Shown piece by piece: positions 1-8,523 of a stretch of 64,000 bases of DNA (within the stretch, counting starts at the first letter, position 1; each line of letters opens with the position of its first letter). The position numbers and the translations under genes are program-made. The notes beneath the pieces are model-generated. The model was given only the letters and a program-made list of their open reading frames with translations, searched no databases and was not told the DNA's origin. The stretch comes from Methylobacillus sp. MM3 (GTDB lineage: Bacteria; Pseudomonadota; Gammaproteobacteria; Burkholderiales; Methylophilaceae), in the NCBI RefSeq assembly GCF_001645185.1, contig NZ_LXTQ01000001.1, positions 310,001-374,000 on the forward strand. Direction: 5' to 3'.

Positions 1-2
1 GC

Positions 3-1337
3 TACGGCATCCTGGGCCGCTACATTCCTGCTTTCGGACGCATCGAGGGGCAGATGCAGCATGATCTGTTCCATGTCTATACCGTAGACGAGCATATTCT
101 CAATGTATTGCGCAATCTGCGTCGCTTCCTGCTTCCCGAGCACGCACATGAGTTCCCTTTATGCAGCCGCTTGATGGCGTCCTTCGACAAGCCGGAACTG
201 CTTTATCTCGCTGCACTTTTCCATGATATTGCCAAGGGGCGCGGCGGTGACCACTCGACGCTGGGGACCGTCGACGCGCGACGTTTTTGCAAGCATCATG
301 GATTACCCAAGGAAGATGCGACCTTGGTCGCATGGCTGGTCGAGCAACACCTGGTGATGTCCAGAACCGCACAAAAATCGGACTTGAGCGATCCCTCGGT
401 GATCGAGAACTTTGCCGGCATCGTAGGAACCGAGTACCGGCTCACAGCGCTATACCTGCTGACCGTCGCCGACATCCGCGGCACCAGCCCGGCAGTGTGG
501 AATGCGTGGAAGGCCAAGCTGCTGGAAAATCTCTTTCTTTCCACGCGCCGTCTCATACAAGGCAGTTCGTCCAATCCGGATGCAGAAGTAGCGGCACGCC
601 AGCAGCAAGCGGCCGAGCGCTTGAGCCATTACGCCGTCATGCCCGGTTCATACAAGGAGCTTTGGGAAAAATTCGGCCGTAATTATTTCTTGCGCCACGA
701 AAGCCACGAAATAGGCTGGCATACACGACTTCTGCTTGCTCACATGAACACCGAGAAACCGATTGTGCGCGCCCGGCTCAGCCCGGCGGGCGACGGCATC
801 CAGGTGATGATTTATACGCATGACCGCGACGATCTGTTTGCGCGCATTTGCGGCTTTTTCGAGCGTGCCGGCTATAACATCGTCGAAGCGCGAATCTATA
901 CCACGCTGCACGGTTATGCGCTGGACAGCTTTCTGGTGCTCGACGAAAGCAGCAATGCCGTACGCTATCGCGATCTATTGAGTTACATCGAATACGAACT
1001 GGCACAGCAACTGGAAAGTGAAAAAGGTCCGCTGGAGCCGCTGGAAGGTCGCGTCAGTCGACAGCTGAAGCACTTTCCGATCAAACCCATCGTCACGCTT
1101 GAAGCGGAAAAAGCCGGAAACAATCACCAATTGTCCATCGTGGCAGGCGATCGTCCCGGCCTGCTGTCGCGTATCGCTCAATGCCTGCTGCGCAATAAGA
1201 TCCAGTTGCATACGGCCAAGATCATCACGCTAGGAAATCGTGCCGAAGATACTTTCCTGATTTCCGGCCAGCATGGCGAACGCTTGCCGAGTGATGTCGT
1301 TGAAGTACTGGAAGCCGAGTTAACCAGGCAGCTTTGA
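3..1337 (+). CDS. glnD: Bifunctional [protein-PII] uridylyltransferase/uridylyl-removing enzyme, 3' part
   Basis: GlnD senses glutamine and adds or removes UMP on PII proteins, setting nitrogen regulation. The reading frame is open from base 3, so the N-terminal nucleotidyltransferase domain lies outside the window. Visible are the linker and HD hydrolase domain, with HVYTVDEH near the start and FHDIAKGRGGDHS about 60 residues on, which supplies the metal-binding His-Asp pair. Two C-terminal ACT domains follow (around DRDDLFARICGFFERAGYNIV and GDRPGLLSRIAQCLL); they bind glutamine in this family. The end overlaps the convergent minus-strand gene by 18 bases. Identification is firm. Confidence 0.97.
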   Translation, partial: YGILGRYIPAFGRIEGQMQHDLFHVYTVDEHILNVLRNLRRFLLPEHAHEFPLCSRLMASFDKPELLYLAALFHDIAKGRGGDHSTLGTVDARRFCKHHGLPKEDATLVAWLVEQHLVMSRTAQKSDLSDPSVIENFAGIVGTEYRLTALYLLTVADIRGTSPAVWNAWKAKLLENLFLSTRRLIQGSSSNPDAEVAARQQQAAERLSHYAVMPGSYKELWEKFGRNYFLRHESHEIGWHTRLLLAHMNTEKPIVRARLSPAGDGIQVMIYTHDRDDLFARICGFFERAGYNIVEARIYTTLHGYALDSFLVLDESSNAVRYRDLLSYIEYELAQQLESEKGPLEPLEGRVSRQLKHFPIKPIVTLEAEKAGNNHQLSIVAGDRPGLLSRIAQCLLRNKIQLHTAKIITLGNRAEDTFLISGQHGERLPSDVVEVLEAELTRQL

Positions 1338-1628
1338 ACCGGGATCTGGAGGCATTAACGCGGCGTCGATGCCGTGCTCCAGCCGATAAATCCATGCCAG
1401 CAACTCGGCAACCGCCATATAGAGCTCCGGTGGAATATGCTGATCGAGATCGATCTGCATCAGCATCGACACCAGCTCCGGAGATTCGTGTACGTAAACA
1501 CCGGCATCCTTCGCCCGCTCGATAATCACCTGCGCCAGCAAGCCTCGCCCCTTAGCCACGACCTTGGGAGCTGCCTGCCCGGACTGGTAGGCCAATGCAA
1601 CAGCCAACTGCCGAGAGTCCTTACTCAT
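1320..1628 (-). CDS. FlhB C-terminal-domain-like protein (FhlB type)
   Basis: About 102 residues matching the cytoplasmic C-terminal piece of the flagellar export switch protein FlhB/YscU (LAVALAY, APKVVAKGRGLLA, IPPELYMAVAELLAWIYRL). It has no membrane domain and no NPTH autocleavage site, so it corresponds to the fragment left after FlhB self-cleavage. Stand-alone paralogues of this kind (FhlB/FlhX) are known and can partly replace that part of FlhB. The start is the ATG that overlaps the end of the FliK-like gene in ATGAGTAA; a longer frame upstream is rejected because homology begins here. Last gene of a four-gene minus-strand group; overlaps glnD tail to tail. Confidence 0.85.
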   Translation of the reverse strand: MSKDSRQLAVALAYQSGQAAPKVVAKGRGLLAQVIIERAKDAGVYVHESPELVSMLMQIDLDQHIPPELYMAVAELLAWIYRLEHGIDAALMPPDPGSKLPG

Positions 1629-2682
1629 GGCGGATATTAACCCCGGCCAATGAAATCCCCGACGCTTCATAACGCTCCGCCAGGTTCGCTTGTGCGCTGC
1701 GCATGCGCTCAACACTGGCGTCGTTATCCGCCGCGATATCGATCTGGATCGAGCCATTGACGAACGCGAGCTTGGCGCTGACACCGCCCAGCAAAGGCAG
1801 CTGCAGATTCAGCCGTGTATGCCAATGCGCAGTTTCCTGCTCGCCTTCCTGCCGGCGCGCAGCATCCTCCTCGATTTCCCATTTCATTTCCTGGCCGGGC
1901 CATACCTGGCCTTGCCAGACGATCTGACGGCTATCCAGGGTCTGTAATTGCTGCTGCACGATCTGCATGGATTGCGGGTGTACCGGCTCCGATTTTGCCG
2001 CTTCGGCACTCAACGCTCCGGCTGCAAGAGCTCCGGCCTCGGCGGCCTTGCTCGACAAAATCTGCCTGGCATCCAGAGCCAACCCGCCTTTTTGCGCATC
2101 GGCCTGATCAAGCAACGGCGACAGCCGGCCCTGAGGCTCCTGCAGTAGTGAATCAATATTTCGCTCCCCGCTCAGCCATTGCACCTGATGCGATTCATAG
2201 AACAACCCACTCTGCGAAACCGCCTGACGCAGCGACTGGGCCAACACCGCCGTATCGGAGGGCGGCATAGTCATCACCGGCGCCGCTTTTCCGGCTTGCG
2301 CCGCCTGCCCGGCCTCTCCGCCCTTTTGCAGCAGCGACCCGATGAACTTGGCCGTATCGCTGAGCGAGACAGGCGTATTGGCCGGCAGCGTATTCGCCAG
2401 ATCGCGCGTCAAGGCAAAGGTCATGCGCGGGCTGGACGACAAATACGTCAATTCAAGCGTATCGCCGGCCTGGGTATTGCGTGGAAGATTGAGGTCCAGA
2501 ACCTGATCGCCGACTCTTACTTCAAAACGGCCATTCGGCAGGCTTGCCAGCACGTGCGCAGGCAAGCGCTGCCCCGGCGTCCACTCCGGCGTCTCCATGG
2601 CGTTTTGCGCCACTTCGATCAAAGGTGGCGCCGAAGTCTTGATCAGCAGTTGCAGCTGATTCTGGATATCGTTATGTATCAT
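1621..2682 (-). CDS. FliK-like flagellar hook-length control domain protein
   Basis: A 353-residue protein whose last ~85 residues fit the FliK C-terminal domain (a WHTRLNLQLPLLG strand, then SIQIDIAADNDASVERMRSAQ and GISLAGVNI). FliK measures hook length and triggers the substrate switch by contacting FlhB, so its coupling to an FlhB-like fragment is meaningful. The middle is Ala/Gln/Gly-rich and low in complexity, as is usual for these rulers. ATG start overlaps the stop of the DUF2802 gene (ATGA). It is not in a full flagellar operon here, so it may be a second, unlinked FliK paralogue rather than the main ruler. Confidence 0.8.
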   Translation of the reverse strand: MIHNDIQNQLQLLIKTSAPPLIEVAQNAMETPEWTPGQRLPAHVLASLPNGRFEVRVGDQVLDLNLPRNTQAGDTLELTYLSSSPRMTFALTRDLANTLPANTPVSLSDTAKFIGSLLQKGGEAGQAAQAGKAAPVMTMPPSDTAVLAQSLRQAVSQSGLFYESHQVQWLSGERNIDSLLQEPQGRLSPLLDQADAQKGGLALDARQILSSKAAEAGALAAGALSAEAAKSEPVHPQSMQIVQQQLQTLDSRQIVWQGQVWPGQEMKWEIEEDAARRQEGEQETAHWHTRLNLQLPLLGGVSAKLAFVNGSIQIDIAADNDASVERMRSAQANLAERYEASGISLAGVNIRHE

Positions 2683-3065
2683 TCATGCGGCCCATGCATG
2701 GAAACGATCAACTCCGCCTCTCCGCGCGAAATGCCGCAGCTTTCCGAAATTGTGTTCACGTTGCGGCCTTGGCGGGCCATCTGAATGGCTCGGGTATATG
2801 GAGTAATTTCCGGAGTATTTTTCACAGCGTTTTCTGCCTGCAATTGCCGGATGAGTTGCTCCAGCGCGGCAACGCGGCTTTCCAGGTTTTCGATTTCGCG
2901 ACGCCACTCGGCCTCGGAGCCATGTTTGACGGGCTCCGGCTGCCGGCGCTTGCGCAAAATGCCCCCGCCGGTGCGCATCAGCAACAGCATCTCGGCGATA
3001 TAAACCGCAAGAATCAGCGCGACCACAATAAGTAGCTCGCGCCAGGTAATGATTATGCTTTCCAC
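2679..3065 (-). CDS. DUF2802-type membrane-anchored coiled-coil protein
   Basis: 128 residues: an N-terminal transmembrane segment (about residues 8-30, LLIVVALILAVYIAEMLLL), a basic stretch, a coiled coil (EWRREIENLESRVAALEQLIRQLQAE) and a C-terminal helix-turn-helix-like end (YTRAIQMARQGRNVNTISESCGISRGEAELI). This layout is that of DUF2802 proteins, which are often found next to flagellar genes in proteobacteria; their function is unknown. The start is a GTG. Translationally coupled (ATGA) to the following FliK-like gene. Confidence 0.75.
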   Translation of the reverse strand: MESIIITWRELLIVVALILAVYIAEMLLLMRTGGGILRKRRQPEPVKHGSEAEWRREIENLESRVAALEQLIRQLQAENAVKNTPEITPYTRAIQMARQGRNVNTISESCGISRGEAELIVSMHGPHE

Positions 3066-3153
3066 TATGTTTTCTCAACCCAACCATGCGCCGTATCCGA
3101 ACACGCTCCGGACATGGAAAATCGCCTGTAAATTCAACAGCCAGCTTATCACA

Positions 3154-3414
3154 TCATGCGTAATCGTCGACATGCCCGCGATCAAGGACATCCGGCTTGG
3201 GCTGGACGGATTCCGGCTGCCGCGGCTTGCGCCGACGCGGCGCCTGCCGGAAATCGTCTTTGGCGGGAGGATGTTTGAAAGGCGGGATGGGAAGATGGTA
3301 ATCGTGAATGGAATCTACCGGATCCGTCGCCGCCTGCCGCAGGAGCTCCGCCGACGTGAATTGCTCCGCGTTAGAGACCGCGACACCCATCACTATCACT
3401 GTATGAGAGATCAT
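3154..3414 (-). CDS. Small protein of unknown function, first gene of the FliK-like group
   Basis: 86 residues starting MISHTVIVMG; the ATG is preceded about five bases upstream by a strong ribosome binding site (GAGGAGGGG), which selects it over a start 10 codons earlier. The N-terminus is mildly hydrophobic; the C-terminal half is Pro/Arg/Lys-rich and ends HVDDYA. No enzyme motif is seen and I do not recognise the family. It lies 88 bases upstream of the DUF2802 gene on the same strand and may head that transcription unit. The strong ribosome binding site is the main evidence that it is a real gene. Confidence 0.6.
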   Translation of the reverse strand: MISHTVIVMGVAVSNAEQFTSAELLRQAATDPVDSIHDYHLPIPPFKHPPAKDDFRQAPRRRKPRQPESVQPKPDVLDRGHVDDYA

Positions 3415-3520
3415 TACTCCCCTCCTCGTGCCTATTACTGTCAAATTGCGGGATCATTGCCATCGCTGGCTTCTAGAACGGGAATAGACAGGAAAACTTG
3501 AGGGGATATTGCGAAATTTT

Positions 3521-3610
3521 TGGCGGAAGCGGTGAGATTCGAACTCACGGTAGGCTCGCACCTACGGCGGTTTTCAAGACCGCTGCCTTAAACCACTCGG
3601 CCACGCTTCC
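3521..3610 (-). tRNA. tRNA-Ser (anticodon UGA)
   Basis: 90 bases on the minus strand including an encoded CCA end. The acceptor stem GGAAGCG/CGCTTCC pairs perfectly; the anticodon arm GCGGT-CTTGAAA-ACCGC gives TGA; a long variable arm (GTAGGTGCGAGCCTAC) and the T-loop TTCGAATC are typical of class II tRNA-Ser. Confidence 0.97.
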
Positions 3611-3670
3611 AGTTGACTGTTGTCGTTAACATAATGGCATCGACAACGGCCGGCATTTTAGCACAGCCGA

Positions 3671-4204
3671 TCAATCGTCCTGTATAGCCTGCCCCGGAAA
3701 TAATACGTCCGTGTAACCGAAACTGCGCAAATCCTCGATCCGCATCGGATAAAGAACACCATCCAGGTGATCGCATTCATGCTGGACAACACGTGCATGA
3801 AATCCGCTGGCGATACGGTCGATGGGTTGGCCGTACTGATCGACGCCGGTGTAATGCACGCGGGCATGACGCGGCACGATGCCGCGTAAACCGGGAACGG
3901 ACAGGCAGCCTTCCCAGCCATCTTCCATTTCACTTCCCAAAGGCGTGACTTTCGGATTGATAAGCACGGTGTAAGGTACCTGCTCGGCATCTGGATAACG
4001 CGGATTCTTGCCGATGCCGAAAATCACCACGCGCAGGCTCTCGCCAATCTGCGGAGCAGCGATGCCGGCACCGTCCATGGCTTCCATCGTGTCGTGCATG
4101 TCCCGGATCAATGCATGCAGCTCCGGCACATCGAAGCGCTCCACTTCCGCCGCGCGTTGCCACAACAGGGGATCACCCATCTTTAATACGGTTCTGACAG
4201 CCAT
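3671..4204 (-). CDS. def: Peptide deformylase
   Basis: Removes the formyl group from the N-terminal methionine of new proteins, using a bound metal. All three family motifs are present: GAGIAAPQ (45-52), EGCLS (98-102, Cys metal ligand) and HECDH (142-146, two His ligands and the catalytic Glu). The length of 177 residues is normal. It stands alone on the minus strand, not beside fmt as in many bacteria, and is followed by tRNA-Ser. A moderate ribosome binding site (AGGAAC) precedes the ATG. Confidence 0.97.
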   Translation of the reverse strand: MAVRTVLKMGDPLLWQRAAEVERFDVPELHALIRDMHDTMEAMDGAGIAAPQIGESLRVVIFGIGKNPRYPDAEQVPYTVLINPKVTPLGSEMEDGWEGCLSVPGLRGIVPRHARVHYTGVDQYGQPIDRIASGFHARVVQHECDHLDGVLYPMRIEDLRSFGYTDVLFPGQAIQDD

Positions 4205-4237
4205 CTGTGTTCCTATGCCAAAAAGATGTTTCCACCC

Positions 4238-4984
4238 CTATTCGGCATGGATCTCGACCATTTGTTCCAATATTCTGCGCACGCGATGCATGGTTTCATG
4301 CAGCACATTGCCTATGGCTTCGTAATGAATTCCTTGTGCACTCGTACCTCGCCCCGCAGCATGGTTAGCCACCACGCCCAAGGCGGCATAACTGATTTCA
4401 AGCTCGCGCGCGAGTGCAGCTTCCGGCATGCCGGTCATGCCCACCATGGTCGCGCCGTCGCGCTCGAGGCGGTTGATTTCAGCGGCCGTTTCCAGCCGAG
4501 GCCCTTGTACCGCGGCATACACGCCGCCATCGATAAAGCCTTCGCCCGCCGCCTGTGCGGCTTGCATGCACAGTTCGCGCATCCTGGGGCAATAGGGATC
4601 GGTAAAGTCGATATGCGTCACCGGCTTGTCGACCATGTCATGGAAGGTCGTTTTGCGTCCATGCGTGTAATCGATGATCTGATTGGGAATCACGATGGAG
4701 CCGGGTATCAGATCGGGATGAATACCGCCAACGGTTGCAACCGAGACTACATCCTTCACTCCTTCGGAATACAGCGCCCATAAATTGGCACGATAGTTCA
4801 CAAGATGCGGCGGGATGGTATGGCCATAGCCGTGACGGGCCAGAAACACAACCTGATGGTTATTGATATTGCCGTAAGTCAGGGGGCCGGAAGGCTCGCC
4901 GTAAGGAGTACGAATCACCTGCCTGTGTGTAATTTCAAGACTTGTCAGTTGTGTAAGGCCGGTGCCGCCGATGATGCCGAGCAT
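4238..4984 (-). CDS. S-methyl-5'-thioinosine phosphorylase (MTAP/PNP family)
   Basis: A 248-residue member of the purine nucleoside/methylthioadenosine phosphorylase family: GIIGGTGL at the N-terminus binds phosphate, with ARHGYGH (49-55), GPRLETAAE (161-169) and MTGMPEA (183-189). The MTGMPEA form is what bacterial methylthioinosine phosphorylases carry, while methylthioadenosine phosphorylases usually read MTTVPE. The likely role is methionine/purine salvage from polyamine synthesis after deamination of methylthioadenosine. It is followed closely by def on the same strand and is divergent from hpnC. The substrate call (MTI rather than MTA) is inference from one motif. Confidence 0.87.
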   Translation of the reverse strand: MLGIIGGTGLTQLTSLEITHRQVIRTPYGEPSGPLTYGNINNHQVVFLARHGYGHTIPPHLVNYRANLWALYSEGVKDVVSVATVGGIHPDLIPGSIVIPNQIIDYTHGRKTTFHDMVDKPVTHIDFTDPYCPRMRELCMQAAQAAGEGFIDGGVYAAVQGPRLETAAEINRLERDGATMVGMTGMPEAALARELEISYAALGVVANHAAGRGTSAQGIHYEAIGNVLHETMHRVRRILEQMVEIHAE

Positions 4985-5065
4985 AAAATTCCCAAGAGTC
5001 AGTTTTCACCGGATTGTAACGCAAAGCCCTGCGGAGTGAAGATGGGTTATGGCATACTGCCGCCT

Positions 5066-5911
5066 ATGAATCATGCCGTTACCCGCGACAGTCTCAAGCT
5101 CGCCAATACTCATTACGAAAACTTCCCGGTTGCCTCGGTCTTGCTGCCGATGCGCCTGCGCAAACCCATCGGCCTGATTTACGCTTTTGCGCGTCAGGCG
5201 GACGATTTCGCCGACGAGGGCGATCTCGTGCCGGAGGCGCGCCTGGCTTTGCTGGACGGCTTTCGCAAGGAGTTGGATCGCATTGCCGCCGGCAACACGC
5301 CCGATACCGAGCTTTTCCGCACGCTGGCCGCAATGATCGCCGAACGCAATCTGCCCTTGCAGCCGTTCTACGATCTTCTTGATGCATTCAGCCAGGATGT
5401 CGTCAAAACGCGCTATGAGAATTTCGGCGAAGTCATCGACTACTGCCGCCGCTCGGCGAATCCCATCGGCCGCCTGCTGCTGCACCTGTACGGTGAGGCC
5501 ACCCCGCGCAATCTCGGCTATTCGGACGCTATCTGCTCCGCGTTGCAGATCATCAATTTCCTGCAGGATGTCGAAATCGACTATCGCAAGGATCGCATCT
5601 ATTTTCCGCTCGACGAAATGCGCAAATACCGTATCAAGGAAGCCCAGATCGCCAGCCATGATGCGGGCGGCATGTGGTGGAACTTCATGCAGTTCGAGAT
5701 TGAGCGCGCACGCAAGCTGCTGCAATCCGGCGCGCCGCTCGGACTGGTGCTCAAGGGCCGCATCGGCATGGAAATGCGCACGATTATCGCCGGCGGCGAA
5801 CGCATCCTGAGCAAACTGCACAAACACAGGGGCGACATGTTCAACCATCGCCCCGCACTCACTCCCCGCGACTGGGGGTACATGCTCTATCGCGCAGTCA
5901 GGGCCAAATAA
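5066..5911 (+). CDS. hpnC: Hydroxysqualene synthase HpnC
   Basis: A squalene/phytoene-synthase-fold protein of 281 residues. In the HpnCDE route HpnC converts presqualene diphosphate to hydroxysqualene. Both Asp-rich Mg-diphosphate motifs are present: DDFAD (46-50) and DVEID (168-172). HYENFPVASVLLP at the N-terminus is characteristic of HpnC. I take the ATG of MNHAVTRD; an in-frame ATG eight codons earlier (5042) has a slightly better Shine-Dalgarno and is possible. First gene of hpnC-hpnD-hpnE; its stop overlaps the hpnD start (TAATG). Confidence 0.93.
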   Translation: MNHAVTRDSLKLANTHYENFPVASVLLPMRLRKPIGLIYAFARQADDFADEGDLVPEARLALLDGFRKELDRIAAGNTPDTELFRTLAAMIAERNLPLQPFYDLLDAFSQDVVKTRYENFGEVIDYCRRSANPIGRLLLHLYGEATPRNLGYSDAICSALQIINFLQDVEIDYRKDRIYFPLDEMRKYRIKEAQIASHDAGGMWWNFMQFEIERARKLLQSGAPLGLVLKGRIGMEMRTIIAGGERILSKLHKHRGDMFNHRPALTPRDWGYMLYRAVRAK

Positions 5912-6747
5912 TGAATCCGCACGACTACTGCCAGCAGAAAGCCGCTGCCAGCGGCTCCAGCTTTTATTACAGCTTTCTTTTTCTGCCCAAGCCAAAACGC
6001 CAGGCAATTACAGCGCTCTACGCTTTTTGCCGCGAGGTGGACGACGTGGCCGATGAATGCACGGATGCGGGCATCGCCCGCACCAAGCTGGCCTGGTGGC
6101 GCACGGAAATCGCCAATCTTTACGCGGACAAGCCGCAGCACCCGGTAACGCAGGCATTGACCGATGCCGTGCGCGACTACAATCTGGCCGAAGAGCATTT
6201 TGTAGAAATCATTGACGGCATGGAGATGGATCTCGACCAGAACCGTTACCGCGACTTCAAGGAATTGCACCTTTACTGCTATCGCGTCGCCAGCGTTGTC
6301 GGATTGCTCTCCGCGTCTATCTTCGGCTACAGCGACCGCAAAACCCTCAAATATGCGCACGATCTCGGCCTGGCTTTCCAGTTGACCAACATCGTGCGCG
6401 ACGTTGGCGAAGACGCGCGCCGCGGCCGCATTTATCTGCCTCTCGATGAAATGGCGCAACACGGCGTCAGCGAAGCCGAAATCCTGCAGGGACAGGAAAG
6501 CGACAATGTACGACGTTTGCTCGAATTCCAGATCGAACGTGCCGAAGACTATTACCGCCGCGCTTTCGAAGAACTCCCCAAGGCCGATCGTCGCGACCAG
6601 CGTACCGGCCTCATCATGGCTGCCATTTATCGTGCCCTTCTCGACGAAATCCGGCTGGGCGGTTGCGAGAAGGTGCTAAACCATCGCGTGTCGCTAACCC
6701 CGCTGCGCAAGTTGTGGCTGGCCTGGAAAACATGGCTCAAGAGCTAA
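5911..6747 (+). CDS. hpnD: Presqualene diphosphate synthase HpnD
   Basis: 278 residues, squalene/phytoene-synthase fold. HpnD joins two farnesyl diphosphates to presqualene diphosphate. Motifs DDVADE (44-49) and DVGED (164-168) bind the diphosphates; the FYYSFLFLPKPKRQAI start is typical of HpnD. Translationally coupled to hpnC by a one-base TAATG overlap. Together with hpnC and hpnE it supplies squalene for hopanoids; the squalene-hopene cyclase is not in this window. Confidence 0.95.
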   Translation: MNPHDYCQQKAAASGSSFYYSFLFLPKPKRQAITALYAFCREVDDVADECTDAGIARTKLAWWRTEIANLYADKPQHPVTQALTDAVRDYNLAEEHFVEIIDGMEMDLDQNRYRDFKELHLYCYRVASVVGLLSASIFGYSDRKTLKYAHDLGLAFQLTNIVRDVGEDARRGRIYLPLDEMAQHGVSEAEILQGQESDNVRRLLEFQIERAEDYYRRAFEELPKADRRDQRTGLIMAAIYRALLDEIRLGGCEKVLNHRVSLTPLRKLWLAWKTWLKS

Positions 6748-6769
6748 TCTACCCAGAGGCGATGCAGCC

Positions 6770-8056
6770 TTGCGTGTAGCCGTCATTGGCGGCGGTTGCG
6801 CCGGACTTGCCGCCGCAGTGGCGCTGGCCGAGCGCGGCGTCTTCGTCACCGTATTTGAAGCCGCCAAACAGTTGGGCGGCCGTGCGCGCGGACTCAACTG
6901 GAAGGGAAAGCGGCTGGATAACGGCCAGCATATTCTGATCGGCGCCTACCGCGATACGCTACGCCTGATGCAGATGGCCGGTATCGACGCCGATGCCGCG
7001 TTCATGCGCCTGCCGCTGCAATTGATACAGCACCGGCAATTCAGGCTGCGTGCTTCTGCCCGGCTGCCCGCACCCCTGCATATTCTTTGCGGCTTATTAC
7101 GTGCCGAAGGGCTAAGCCATCGGGAACGACTGGCGGCGCTACGCCTGATGATCGCACTTCGGCTTTCCGGTTTCCGCCTGAAACAGGATGAAGCACTGGG
7201 CGCATTTCTCGCACGCTATCGGCAACCCGAGCGCGTCACCCGTTGCTTATGGGAACCGTTATGTCTCGCTGCGTTGAATACGCCCGTAGCTCAAGCCAGC
7301 GCACAGGTCTTTCTGAATGTTTTGCGCGACAGTTTTTCAAAAACCAAAAGCGACAGCCATTTACTGCTGCCGCGCATCGATTTGTCCGGGCTGCTCATCG
7401 AACCGCTCGGGCGATATATCCGGACGCATGGAGGCGAAATCCGGCTTGGCGCAACGGTGACCGCGATCCGCCGACAAGATGAGGGCTTTAGCGTGGAATA
7501 CGCTGAAGAAACCCAGCATTTCAGTCATGTCGTCGCCGCCGTTTCGCCGTTTCGCCTGCCCGACCTGCTCGCACAATTGCCGCAACAGGCACAGAGCACT
7601 CGCCAATGCGAAAGCTACGATTACCAGCCCATCTATTCGGTTTACGTCCAGTATCCGGATTCCGTGCACCTGCCCTTCCCAATGATCGGCCTTACCGGCG
7701 GTCACGTGCAATGGGTACTGGATCGCGGCGGTCTTGACGGCCAAGCCGGTCTGCTGGCGGTGGTTATCAGCGCCGAAGGCCCGCATCAGAAACTAACCCA
7801 GGAAGCACTTGCGGAAGAGATCATACGCGAGCTGGCCCTAGCCTTTCCCGAGTTGCCGCAACCGCGCTGGCACAAGGTCATCGCCGAGAAGCGCGCAACC
7901 TTCGCCTGCACTCCAAACCTGGAGCGCCCAACCCAGAAGACCGATATAGCCAACTTTTATCTCGCAGGCGATTACACAGCCGGAGACTACCCCGCCACCA
8001 TCGAAGGCGCCGTCAGAAGCGGTATCACGTGCGCCAAGCTGATTCTGGCGTCCTGA
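6770..8056 (+). CDS. hpnE: Hydroxysqualene dehydroxylase HpnE (FAD-dependent)
   Basis: A 428-residue flavoprotein of the amine-oxidase/phytoene-desaturase type. The N-terminal Rossmann fold reads VAVIGGGCAGLAAAVAL, with the second nucleotide motif GGRARG; a C-terminal FAD motif (YLAGDYTAGDYPATIEGAVRSG) closes the domain. It reduces hydroxysqualene to squalene, the last step of the HpnCDE route. The start is a TTG at 6770 because homology begins at MRVAVIGGG and the nearby ATG at 6762 is out of frame. It lies 22 bases after hpnD on the same strand. Confidence 0.93.
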   Translation: MRVAVIGGGCAGLAAAVALAERGVFVTVFEAAKQLGGRARGLNWKGKRLDNGQHILIGAYRDTLRLMQMAGIDADAAFMRLPLQLIQHRQFRLRASARLPAPLHILCGLLRAEGLSHRERLAALRLMIALRLSGFRLKQDEALGAFLARYRQPERVTRCLWEPLCLAALNTPVAQASAQVFLNVLRDSFSKTKSDSHLLLPRIDLSGLLIEPLGRYIRTHGGEIRLGATVTAIRRQDEGFSVEYAEETQHFSHVVAAVSPFRLPDLLAQLPQQAQSTRQCESYDYQPIYSVYVQYPDSVHLPFPMIGLTGGHVQWVLDRGGLDGQAGLLAVVISAEGPHQKLTQEALAEEIIRELALAFPELPQPRWHKVIAEKRATFACTPNLERPTQKTDIANFYLAGDYTAGDYPATIEGAVRSGITCAKLILAS

Positions 8057-8081
8057 GCGGCATTTCTGCTATGCTGAATCC

Positions 8082-8477
8082 ATGACCGCACATCTTTACG
8101 ATTTCCTGCTCCATTGGGGCGTCATGAGCCTGTCGCTCTGGGTCGCCAGTTATGTCTTCAATGGTCTGACGTTTTCCAGCAAATCCTCGCTGCTGGTCTC
8201 GGCGCTGATGCTGGGTTTTGCCAATGCCATTGTGCGCCCCATCCTGGTATTCCTGACTTTTCCGCTTACCCTGCTGACGTTCGGGCTGTTTCTGCTGGTG
8301 ATCAATGCCTTGGTGATCATGCTGGTCGCGGCAGTAGTCAAAGGTTTCAAGGTATCAGGCTTCTGGACGGCGTTTTTTGCCAGCATTTTCATTGCCGCGT
8401 TCAGTTTTTTCATCGAATGGTTGCTGCCTGGCAGTCACCCGGTGGTATTCACAACGGGCAATACGCTCAGCATCTGA
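8082..8477 (+). CDS. Small four-helix membrane protein, YvlD/DUF360 ('phage holin family')
   Basis: 131 residues with four predicted membrane helices (about 12-30, 33-50, 55-78 and 87-110) and the family-typical segment GFANAIVRPILVFLTFPLTLLTFGLFLLVINAL. Databases often call this family a phage holin, but it is widespread in chromosomes and the gene sits in housekeeping DNA with no phage neighbours, so a lysis role is unlikely. Function unknown; possibly in the hpn transcription unit (25-base gap). Confidence 0.85.
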   Translation: MTAHLYDFLLHWGVMSLSLWVASYVFNGLTFSSKSSLLVSALMLGFANAIVRPILVFLTFPLTLLTFGLFLLVINALVIMLVAAVVKGFKVSGFWTAFFASIFIAAFSFFIEWLLPGSHPVVFTTGNTLSI

Positions 8478-8523
8478 CGGCCGCTTCCGCTAAAATGCGC
8501 GCTTTATCTTTTCGGATCGCGCA

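Noticed and set aside
5006-6007. Long minus-strand open frame across hpnC
   Set aside because: It mirrors hpnC codons on the opposite strand; its composition resembles no family and it would hide the clear HpnC motifs.
8082-8477. 'Phage holin family' gene as a sign of a prophage
   Set aside because: The family name is historical. No integrase, capsid, lysin or att-like repeats are near, and the gene sits between hpnE and a chromosomal SDR.
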